Positions 53,353 through 64,000 of a stretch of 64,000 nucleotides of DNA are shown here, one piece after another. The DNA is taken from assembly GCF_037975245.1 (NCBI RefSeq), contig NC_092579.1, forward strand, positions 14,492,678-14,556,677, in the 5' to 3' direction. This DNA is from Apostichopus japonicus. Lineage: Eukaryota; Echinodermata; Holothuroidea; Aspidochirotida; Stichopodidae. Made by a program: the position numbers and the translations under genes. The notes under the pieces are model-generated. The model was not told where the DNA came from and made no database searches. It worked only from the letters and a program-made list of their open reading frames with translations. Every line of letters starts with the position of its first letter. Position 1 is the first letter of the stretch.

Positions 53353-55463
53353 TGTTTTTTTTTTTTAAACAATTTAAACTTTCCAAAGTCGTTTTCTGTA
53401 TACGGAAAGTATTTTGTACGAAATATTCAATATATAACTTGTCACTCTCCAAAATGCGTACGAGGGTACCAAGTGTAACAGTGACAAATGCCCCGCTTTC
53501 TATATGGCAGTGTTATAATGTCACCTGTACTATCAAGAGGGTAAACGTTTGTCCTTTAAGTTTGCAATTTTAAGTATATATTTAACTTTTGTCCATTAAT
53601 CGCGATTCCTATCTAAGATCAAATCTAAAAATTGCTAAGAGATAAATCCCATTATAGTTCCTACCAAATTACCTTTAGCTTCGATCCAAAGTGCGAAGCC
53701 TTCAATTGCTTAGGTTTGTATGTATGTACGTGTGTGTTTGTGTGGGTTGATAGGGTATAGAAGATTTTGTGACGCTAGTCTAATTAGTTTATAAACGTGC
53801 CAAACTTGTCAGGTTGATACGGTACAGTTATAATGATATGTTTCCAACAGTAATCAGCAATTAAGCACAGACTTTGGTTTCTAAATGGGGGCTCGTTTAT
53901 TTGTTTACGATTAATTAGTGTCAGATGCTTTAGAGTTTCTTTGTTTTGTTAGTTTCATTAAGATAAACAATTATCATATTGACGCTTAAAGTTTGTTTTC
54001 TTTTGGGCAAGATTGCTACCTATACAAATTTCGCGTATATCTATATATATATATATATATATATACAGTCGGTTAAACTACACCTTCTCTGTACCGTTGT
54101 TGTTGTTCGGTATATACTAAAGTACATACCAGAAAGCAGGCTTTCTTGGCTTGACTAGTATAAAGATTAAACAAAATTCGATTGAGTTATTTCATAAAGT
54201 TATATTATGGTTCTGTTACTCATGAAATACTGTATATGACTTTGATTATGTAATCTAGGTACAGGGTAGGTATGTACTGCATCCACTCAAACACAATAGG
54301 GGGAATTATGTCATCTGATCTAACTTAACCTGAAGTTACGGTTTGATTCGCAACGTCGAACGATTTAACAATACTATAAAAAGCTCGCAACCAGTGGTTG
54401 ACGCTATATAATATTGATTGAAAGTTTGGAAGGGAAAATAGGACTACTTCTCATCTTTCTTGCATACCGAGCACACATACACCCCCCCCCCCCTCACTCT
54501 TCCCCCTCTCTCTCAAACATACACACATATCGACACGGAGTAATCTCTTCCGTTCGGTGTTAGTCCTTGTGGAAGGTGAACAAGATGTAAGCTCTCGACA
54601 TTTACAAGTTGGTTTACTTTTTAGCATCATTTCAGACATAATATAGCAATGCATGTACAAAATTAAAAAACAATAAGAATCTAATGATAATCTTACACGA
54701 AGTCTCTATTTTAAAATTTTATTTCAAATTACGAAATATTTACAACTATTACCATAAAATGTAACGTTCGTTTGATATGCCAATCATTGATCGATATTTT
54801 ATAAAGTGTTAGTAATTAATAAATACTAAAATATATAATGTGAGAAATAATTAGCGCCAATTTCAAAATGATTTAAAATGTATTTCACACGTGAGCATAA
54901 ATTTAAAAGAGCCATTTTCCGACCCTTGACCTATTAGAAAGCATATATGGGCGACAATAACATAATAAAAACAAATTGTAATACTTAAACCATACATGTG
55001 ACCAATTATGGGCTTATAGCCCCACCTGTATAGCCAAAAATCCCGAATATCTTTATTTTACAATGAATAACGAAAATTCGATAAATGTGAAGCAACGTTG
55101 CAATTACAAAATATACAAATTTTCTCCAAATTTTTCGGAATATTTGCTTTTTCCTAAAATCCCTTGACTTTTCTGCTGGCAGAGGGGTGTGGGGAGGTGG
55201 ATAACTTATTTGCATATATGCTAAACTCCATAGTCCAGTCATTATGACTCATGAGCCTTCATAATTTAATGTTAAATTTCTCAAAACCTTATTAGGTTTG
55301 CCTCAAGTTATCGTTTAAGTACAATTTTAAATGTATGAAGCGGTAACAGTTGTCTTAGGTATTGAGCTTTCCTCTCCATATTGTTACAGCATGGGGATGG
55401 GGGGGGGGGTAGGCAGATTGAAGGAGGATATGTATTCAGTCAGTACTTGACATAATACTTTTA
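53353..55463. other. Spacer between the two AprA-like genes
   Basis: Contains the 5' flank of copy 1 and the 3' flank of copy 2. A (TA)n run lies at about 54040-54064 and a C run at about 54482-54493. No exon or RNA gene is seen. Confidence 0.4.
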
Positions 55464-58400
55464 TTATACTAAGGTTCCTTTGCATTCTGCTCCGTTGCAA
55501 TTTTCCGCGGGAAAAGTATCCGGAATGATGTTAACCTCTGTCGTCACAACAATGTGACTTCCTTTAGGTGCCGGGAATGTCATCTGTTGAGAAGAAACAA
55601 AGGAATAATTAACCACTGGTCAGAGTTAATTAAAATAATTAACACGTCAATAATCTGCATAAAAACATCTATTCCGGAGGTTATAAGTTTGCCCAAGAAT
55701 CATTTGGATAGCGTACCGTAAAATTTCATTTGAAAAAATGTGAAATCGTGTCCATTGTTTACAAGATACGTCATCGTAACATGAATATGCATACATATGC
55801 AAATTAGAATGCTCCGTTCTGCAGTGTATTAAACGTTACACATGGATACGTGTTTGAAAACATCATCATAAGACATTGTTTCTATATTATAACTCATACT
55901 CTGGGTTACGGTGTTCATCTAACTAATTCTGATTATAGATATAATCCTTCAGCTAGGGTAATTCAGCGAAATAAACTCAAATGGATCACCTTTGATTTCT
56001 ATACCGACTCAGAAAACCCCTGGAAAACATTTTAGTCCGTGGGACTTTCCTTGTTAGCTTGTGAGACACAAACTTGCTGGAATGTTTTCTATCATTCAAT
56101 ATGCTATGAACCTCTTGGCTCATAAAATGCAGTGTTTGCACATCGGGTGCCTTATAAGATCCGCCCATGGATAAACGATTTAGAATTAATAGGTAACCAA
56201 CTTAAGGATCGGAGCTCGACAAAGGAACAGTTCTACACGACTGGGGCGGAGCGGGAGGGAGAGCCACTGGTTTACCCTTAAGGTGACAGGTAATTGCGTT
56301 ACCTGTGGTGAAATATTCCCATGGAAAAGTTGTCTCTGCGTGCACACTGCCCCCCCCCCTCAAGAAGAAAAATAGCCCCCCCCCTCCTCTCCCAGTAGCT
56401 ACCTAAAACGACCAATGGAAAGTAATCAACATCGAAATATAGGATTAACTGTGCAGTGGAATACAAAAGCGAAGTGATTAGCTAACTATACAACGCAGAT
56501 CTACAAACAACTAAAATCAATGTTAACCTTTGACCTATAAGTTTTAACTCACCTCAATGAAGAAACAGCTCCACCCACTTTTCGGTGTCTCGACGGTAGC
56601 TGTGTAATTGGCACCCTGTAAACAAAGCAAATCCGAATGACGTCATTGTAAATATCCATGAGTACAGTTCAAATCATTCCAAATGTGCATGTACTGAAAA
56701 GTAGTTGCTAAACGAGAATTTTACATTAGTAGAATAAAATACAAATACTCGTGCTATTATAATATTCAGATATTTAATTCCAGATTTGCATAAATTCATA
56801 TATTCATACGATATTGTGTTTTTGTTTCTCGTTATATTTTTGACAGAGACTTCAGCTTGTTTTTCCCCTCTAACTTTATGGACAATTTTGCACTAAAAGA
56901 TTTTTTTCATGAAGCAGCCCATTTTGCTTTGTCGCACAAGCAACCCTACTTCGACCCATCCCCCCCCCTTCCCCTCCTATACCCCTTACTCAATTTACAA
57001 TCTTTCAGAATCCTATTCAGTACTCAATAGGTGTTTAATTGTGGGCTGGTGTGAGTAGGCTATATTTGTTGTACGAAATAACCCCGTCCGCCATCCCACC
57101 CCAACCCCACCTCTCATTGTCTAGACCCCCATTAATCGTTCAAATTATTTACATAGTCTCATGTTTGCATTTGCATATAAACTGCGATATAGAGTAATAC
57201 TGTCAATCGCTGAGTATATGAACGAACGACCTTTCTTACCACTCGGCTCACACCGATATCGCGATACACCGTCACTTGTGGTTTCACATCTGTAGTGTTT
57301 GGAGTCCTGGCAACAATGACTCGAAAGTCACGTCTATATATATAATAGAATCGAAAAACAGATGGTAATGAAAGAATGAATTATGTTTTTATTAATTAAA
57401 TTCATTTAAACAATTCACCAAATCCCAGATTGAATAATCCAACAGTTTCGCCAAATGAAACGTCGATAGTGTTTAGGTGTTTGTCTATTCCATCATTTCT
57501 TAATCTGAACAGATCAAGTTTGATGGCGCTCTTCATGTATTCTTTCTTGCTATAAGAACTAAGAACGATCACTCTTTATACGACCGTATTTTTCTCTTAT
57601 CAATTGGTGACGTCACGTCAGTTTAAACCCGCAACAATGAATCTCATCACTGTACAAGAACAAATATAACTGTATTTGAGCTAGATTTGTAAGGATTCAC
57701 TTGCATAAGACAAGACTGAAATCTTTCAGAGTTTAACTAAAGAGAAATCGTTGCAGACACTCCTCCCAAAATTGAAATCTCACTCTTTTGAATTCATAGT
57801 GTATTTTTTATGCATTTTGTATCAAGTTTCGAGACGTACTTTTGACAAACTGACGACGATTACGTCAGAGTAGGCCTAAGTGTTTGGGTCCTTAGAGGTC
57901 ATCAAAGTAACCCTCGAATATGCTAGAAAATAGCAAACATGTCAAACTTCAACAAAAAGTTAACTGTTACGCATAATAACATTCTTTCTCATGGAGTTAT
58001 ATTATGAGAATAATTGGGAAGCTTTGAACATCCAGAAAAGTGTTTTTAATTGACAATTCTCAGCAACTGGTGATTCCCCCTTCAAGAATCATGATAAGAT
58101 GTAGCGAATGACTCCAAAGTAAAATAAGAAAAACACTAATTTTGCTCCTTTCATTAGATCTAGAATAATTCAATCTAGCCGCCATATCATTGAATATCAA
58201 ACCCAAAGTGCAGCTTTCTGCGTTTCGTTTTCCGTCTGCCACAAACCGCGATATAAATTATTACTGTCAATGGGCCGGCATATGAATGAATTTTCTTTCT
58301 TATCACTCGGCTCACACTGATATCGCGATACACCGTCACATCGTCACATTACTCGGTTTACGATTGTTATTGATCATCAAACCAGTAGACCACAAACGTC

Positions 58401-61309
58401 AGTTTCTTTTCTCTTTGGTTTTGCAAGGGAAAGTTAGCAAATAAATACTGCTTAAACATTCAATTCGAAACAGTAATCGACCAGACAATTTGTTATATTT
58501 AAGTTAAATATTGAAAATGGGACGGTTTAAAAAATGTTCAACTATTTCCTTCTCTTTCAAATGAAACAGTAAGAAATCAAAACAATAATGAATTGTATTG
58601 TTACTGATTGATTGTGTTTGGAAGTTCTCTAGAATTTCTAGAATTTACTATAAATAATGGAGAAGAAGAAAAAACTTTTAGTATCATTATCAGGGGCGTA
58701 TCCAGGATTTTCCAATAGGGGGGGCGCCAGGCATGAATGATCGCCGTCCTGGGGGATGGGTCTAAGGGGAGGGGTGTACAATTTTTGCTTTCAAAGAAGG
58801 GTTGAAATGCAAAATGGTGTCATATGCATGGGCGGCGATCCGTACTTCCGAGTAAGGGGGGGGGGGGGGATATGACCTTGTTAACTATCTAAGCGTAGCG
58901 CCACCATGAGTTGGCGCGAAGCGTACAAGAACATTTTGGGATTAACAAACCCTGTAGATGGCCGAAAACGGCACTTCCCGAGGTTTCCAAGCGGCATATA
59001 CCCAACTTTAAAATAGGGATGTCATGTCCGAAATATCTCATAATCAGGATCCAAAATACTTTTTTTTTTAATTTCGGGCGTTATTTTGGGAAAATTGCCC
59101 CTGTCAATCTTGTTTCAGGCGCAACGTTAGAATGTTCGAGAGCTCTGTTATATTATTCGATGAAGAAAATGGCCTCATGCAGGCTATTATAGGCCTATAC
59201 ACATGCAATACACAATTACACATAGTTACATTCCTAGGTACCGATTGCTAGGGCATCCAGGTGAAACGTGTATTAAGCATTTACCCTGGTTACATGAGAT
59301 TCTCAGCTGTTCGAGGGAACATGTACGTGTGTAGGCCTACTATAGGGCCTATATGAATACTATGAGGGTGCATATATGTACTATATCAATACCGTGGGCG
59401 CAATAATACATTTTGTTGTTATAGGGCCAATGAAGCCTACAGTCAACTATTTTTGCTTTATAAAGACGCTTTATTTGAAAAGATCGCACTGCGTTTATGG
59501 TAGGCGAGAAATGAAGCTAAAAAAGAGCCGTACATTAACGAAGATGCATAAATGTAGGCATGAAAATATTCTTATCCCTGGCATTTGGTGGGGGGTGGTG
59601 ATATGGTGCATTACATCCCCTCCACCCATTTTCATGGGGGGATATATCCCCCCTCCACCCAGGATCGCCGCCCATGGCCATATGTGATCCATTTTTCGAC
59701 CTTAATAATAAGCAACATTTCCAGTAAATATGGACACAAAATGCACAATTTAGTATGGCTGGCATGTCATTTAGTGTTTATAGTGATAATACAAACACAA
59801 TTACCATCTATGTTTCTAAAACTATTATGCCGCCGAACTTCGCCAGAACCTTTTTTTGGCAAACAAAAAATAAAGCATACGGGAGGGGGGGGGGGGGGTT
59901 GAGCGATCACTGACATCTCATATAAAGGTTGTCATCAATTTTTTTTTTTTTTTTTTTTGCTAAACTTTTTTTTTTTTTTGGTGACGGCCAATAGGGGGGG
60001 CGCGCGCCTGTTGCGCCCCCCCCCCTGGATACGCCCCTGATTATGTCAGTTTGTTCTTTACCTTGAATCTGTAAACGTGTTAGCTTTCCATGCAGTGATG
60101 TTGATGGGTTCAATGTCGCTATGAACAGTAATTCGTCCAATACCAGAACCCTGTTGAAACATTTGCAAGATGCAAATATTTGTGAATATAGATTACTTAC
60201 AGGATACAATTGGCACGATAATGAGAGAAAAAGCAATTTGCCAGACTTACAAATAGAGCCTTTAACTTGTGTTAAATATCATATGTGTTATATCATATTG
60301 GATTGTAAATTACAAACGTTGCTTAAAAATGTCAAATGTAAACATTTTGAGCACATTCCATGATAATAAATCCTTTCTGCATTTTTAATTAACTAACATT
60401 ATGTCATAAAACATATGTCATACGTCATATAAACTCACATAAGTGATAAGATTAAATTATCACCATTTATCTTGACTTAAACAGCACTTAAGTTATATTA
60501 TAGCAAAAAAAGAAAAATGACATTATAATTACTAAAAAACTTACATCAGTTCTTCGCCATGTTAATTTTGGCAATGTCCCATTCTGTTAAAGGAATATAA
60601 GTTAATTTGTTATTAATTATTTTAAAGCTATATCGAAATTTCAATCAGCTCTTGGATAAATGAAATATTCGATAAAGCAACTTGTACCAACGTGTGACAA
60701 ACAAACAATTTAAGTGTGAATATTTACATATAAAGTATGTAGTGGCGCTATTTCACAACTCTACAATCATTCCATCGTTCATATATTGTTAGCAATCTGG
60801 ATGGTTGACCCTTGGTTTCTAGAGTAGTCAAGAGGTTTAGTTACTTCTTTACTGACATAAAAAAGGAAATTAGTCCAATCGTATAATACTTCACTCACCT
60901 CAAGAATTATATTGATGAAACCGACAGCCTCATCAACAAGTTCTCTGTAACGACCTATTAAAATATGATCTGTGTTAGGGTGCACCCTGAAAAAAAAATG
61001 ATATTAAAACACAAAACATATTGACGAACTTATCATATTAAATACTCGAAGATATGGAAAAGTTTGTTGATGAAAAAATGAACAGGCAAACGATATAACT
61101 ATTAAATATATCATCGGCGGAAAGTCAAGAAAGGAAAAATTTCATTTAATGAGTTAACCTTGAAAGATCTGTTGTTTTCCCCTCGCCCCCCCCCCTAAAA
61201 CACCTACTGTTGAGCATTGGGATGCAAGTTGCATATACGCTTGCGTTTAGTCTTGTTCATATAGTGCCGAAAATCAAAGTTTTACAGTTTTACTAATACT
61301 CCGATTATT

Positions 61310-61386
<77 letters not shown>

Positions 61387-63762
61387 TTGAGTTTCTCGCA
61401 TGTCTTAAAGGTATAATGGTCAATGAAACTCTTTAAGGTTTGTTACTCAAACCTACACATTGAGTATTTTAGAAGAACTGCAAGATTCACTCCAGTAAAA
61501 TTTTGTAAGGAACTTTCTTGACTTTTCTTGACAATCTTTTGTGTTCATACTGTGGAGAAGTTGGGCCATCAAATTACAAACAACAATGTAATTTCGAATT
61601 GAACTTTTTAACACCTACCTTAAATAAGTCGGACCCATCATCTTATCATAGAAGTAATGGGCGTCGTCTGGTAGGAAGAATTCGTCACTTCCGGCAGTGA
61701 CGATGAACTTGGGTAACTTGAGTTTGTCCAGGTAAGCTATAAACATGTGAATAATAGTAAGCAATCGAAAAACCAAAATAAGAAAATATATCACTGTAAA
61801 TATTTATCGTCTAAATCTCTTTTGGTTTTGTATTAAAATTAGTGATGATTTTGTTCAAGTATATGGTCCATTGTCTACTGGAACAATTCAAACATTACAA
61901 ATATAAAAGGAACACTGTAACAATAAGATTAGAAAAACGGCGAAAACGCATTTACGGACTAGGAAGGTATGCAATGAATTTTTGTATCTCAAAATTAATG
62001 AATATGAAATTCATTAGTAATGATTCATTGATAGTAGACGTAAGGGGCAAAATTGAGTTGACAGAAACCTAAATTCACTTTTAATTTATATATAAAAGGG
62101 AGCACATATTATATTGCGTGAACATGATTGATAAATATCTTACAAAATGGATCGACTATGTCAGTAAGGATCACATTGGCCGGATCGGTCAAATAATTGG
62201 TGACGTTGTGGTACCAGTAGTCTTTAAGAGCCCAAGACCAGCCGTTCATTGATCGATAATGATGTGCAAAATTCTAGGAGGACGACAGAAGCAGATTATA
62301 TGAAACGTTATTAAAGTTATTCTTTAGTTATGACGTAAAAATATACAACTACATAGCTTAGGTTGAAATCTCTCCGGTTTATCTTAACATGATTCATACT
62401 ATAGTAACTAAAGAATACTTTCTAACTAAAGAATAACCAAAGAATACTTTTCCTATTTATAAATGTTTAATGATTTATACTGGAAATAAAGAATTGAATT
62501 GAATTAACATCAAACTGTATACGACATAGATTATGTGTAGTGGCGTGTCTACAAACCCAGTACAACTGATTAATGTTTGGAGAAATGGAACTTACCGGTT
62601 GCATATTCAAGAAGTCCAGTACCAATGGCATGATACCTATGACCCTGTCATCTACAGCCGCCGTTAACCATGTTGCCCATCCTCTCTGAACGAGAAGAGA
62701 TTTCCAAAGATATAAATAAGAAATCAAGCAAATGACGAGTTCCTAGCATAATTTCTCTCGGTATCAAGAACAATGTTCAACATAATACAAATATCAGTAT
62801 TGTGAACCTGTTATGTTGATGCCACAAAAGATGTGTGATGTATTTAATGGTATGTTTAACAGTGATTACTTGAAGAGATTTTATGTGATTGGGTGTACAA
62901 AACGTTACGTCATTATGCCATAAGTAACGCATACTTTTTAAAGAAGTACATAATGACTGTGAAAATGGTCCTTGCAAATTTGTGTTTGTTTATCAGAGGC
63001 GTCGGGAGCGAAGGCGGGCAGCGGTGAAAGTCATTTTTTTTTCATTTTTCTTTATGCCTATACTTTGACCTCACCTCCTCGCTCGCATTTGAATTATTTT
63101 TTTTACGAAACGAGGAACGTATTATTGTAGGCACATTGTACATTGTAAGGGAGTGACAAGTGATTTATTTACGTGTCGCTAGCTATATAATCTCGTTTAC
63201 TTACCTTCGAAGCACCACAGACGAAGAAACGTTGGATTCTTTGATCCGCAAAATCAGTTATTGTGTCCATCGCTCGAACCACAGACTAGGAATCAAGGCA
63301 GAAAATACAAAATAACTAACTATGAGAACAGACTCACTACGAAAAGGATCAAACTGAGTACTATACGTCATACATATAGAATCAAGTGAAGAATAAGGGG
63401 AATGCCACCTCCCCCACCCTATCCGCATCCATACACGCACCCCCCCCTAAATAAACTTCGTCATATACTCAGAATACCTACGGACTTTGTTATTAGCAAC
63501 CTTATTATATATACCCCTCAGGCTCCTATATAGTCCCCTTCCTTAACCCGAATAATCTGGGTATCCTCGCAATCATATCATGTTTGAGTACTGGTAGTCA
63601 GTGTGATTAGGTCAATATGAATTAAATAATTAAAACAACGCTTACCTTGACCATTGGTAAGACAAGAATAGCCTCTGGATCATCCCTATGGCCTTCCATG
63701 AAATATTTGAAGGTATAAGCTATCAAATCGTCGCTCCTGCGGTATTTATTTTCTGGATCTTC
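55464..63762 (-). CDS. PhoPQ-related / AprA-like protein, copy 2 (tandem paralogue; 5' exons outside window)
   Basis: Visible exons in transcript order: 63646-63762, 63205-63285, 62596-62685, 62144-62273, 61619-61736, 60899-60986, 60545-60583, 60062-60150, 57240-57333, 56553-56615 and 55464-55583 (TAA). They give 342 residues in frame and correspond one to one to exons 5-15 of copy 1. All lengths are the same except the second-last exon (63 rather than 66 nt). Family blocks: [80 protein letters not shown] and WSCFFIE. The Ser, Asp and His candidates seen in copy 1 are all kept, so this copy also looks functional. The C-terminal Cys pair is NCNGAEC. Exons 1-4, with the membrane anchor, must lie beyond 64000. 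The intron between 57334 and 60061 holds a dead exon copy and two nested transposable elements. The 5' part of exon 8 (62198-62273) is identical to copy 1. Confidence 0.9.
58242..58340 (-). pseudogene. Dead duplicate of exon 13 edge of AprA-like copy 2
   Basis: Reads like 57178-57281, the 3' half of an exon plus its downstream intron. Shared blocks are CACTCGGCTCACAC and GATATCGCGATACACCGTCAC. In the true exon the donor is GGTAAGAAAG, while here the same place reads GATAAGAAAG, so the GT is lost. The upstream half of the exon and its acceptor are missing. It sits about 0.9 kb upstream of the real exon, within the same intron. Confidence 0.8.
58691..60039. mobile_element. Second copy of the hAT-like MITE, 5-bp TSD, interrupted by a nested element
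   Basis: Terminal repeats CAGGGGCGTATCCAGG and CTGGATACGCCCCTG are flanked by ATTAT on both sides (58686-58690 and 60040-60044). The interior is nearly identical to 51364-51843 once the nested insert (about 58826-59678) is removed. The right end is only about 22 bp from an exon of AprA-like copy 2. Confidence 0.85.
58826..59678. mobile_element. Nested MITE-like element inside the 58.7-kb MITE
   Basis: Termini CATGGGCGGCGATCC (from 58827) and its exact reverse complement (to 59676) form inverted repeats. CATAT(G) is present on both sides (58821 and 59679), while the unoccupied site is seen once in the 51.4-kb copy. The interior of about 850 bp has G/C-rich ends and no credible transposase frame. 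Confidence 0.82.
61308..61382. repeat. (ATT)n then (AT)n microsatellite
   Basis: A run of TTA triplets passes directly into about 30 perfect AT dinucleotides, within the intron of AprA-like copy 2 between exons 9 and 10. Confidence 0.95.
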
Positions 63763-64000
63763 CTGTCAGAGAAAACGTATAATATCACAACATGTCAAAA
63801 TAATTACGTACACAAATCTATAAGAACACATATCTCTCAGAACATCATGATCATATTGTTTGAGTCGTTGTACTTCATCAGCTTCTGTGATCCTTCTTAC
63901 ACGCAAGTTCTTTTCCTATGTTCGCAAACTTGGGCAACATTTGGCATGCAGCGTCTGTACAACTCATTTGTGAACTTGAGGTTGAATGTGTATTTCACTA

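Overview
This is a stretch of intron-rich, AT-rich animal nuclear DNA. All genes are split by GT-AG introns, and the spacers carry tRNA-derived SINEs, LINE and hAT-like fragments, a repeat with a Penelope-like hammerhead core, minisatellites and microsatellites. The protein sequences are clearly animal. The repeat styles and the very frequent word AGGCCTA suggest a marine invertebrate deuterostome, perhaps an echinoderm such as a sea cucumber. That placement is inference.

Layout, left to right. (1) 322-9551, plus strand: the 3' eleven coding exons of an RNF216/TRIAD3-type RBR E3 ubiquitin ligase, whose 5' part lies outside the window. (2) 9.6-17.9 kb: a gene-free convergent spacer with two minisatellites. 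(3) 25148-17969, minus: a complete nine-exon peroxisomal carrier gene, SLC25A17/PMP34 (311 aa). (4) 39801-29227, minus: a complete nine-exon ALG1, the beta-1,4-mannosyltransferase of dolichol-linked oligosaccharide assembly (479 aa). Its introns hold a 924-bp hAT-like element, a pair of inverted repeats and a 1.74-kb 44-bp minisatellite. (5) 53334-43538, minus: a complete 15-exon gene for a PhoPQ-activated pathogenicity-related / AprA-like alpha/beta-hydrolase-type protein (514 aa) with an N-terminal membrane anchor or signal. (6) 63762-55464, minus: a tandem paralogue of gene 5 with matching exon sizes, cut by the right window edge (11 exons, 342 aa visible). I derived the exon models by joining reading frames across splice sites. 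In all five genes the exon phases add up without a gap.

The neighbours are unrelated housekeeping functions (ubiquitin ligation, peroxisomal transport, N-glycan assembly) beside a lineage-specific tandem pair, so there is no operon-like logic. The most interesting observations are these. The ALG1 minisatellite repeats the exon 6/intron 6 boundary itself, creating about 39 decoy 5' splice sites. A perfectly identical 76-bp block in exon 8 of the two AprA-like paralogues looks like a recent gene-conversion tract. A duplicated, splice-dead copy of an exon sits inside the second paralogue. Two nested MITE-like elements show 5-bp target duplications.
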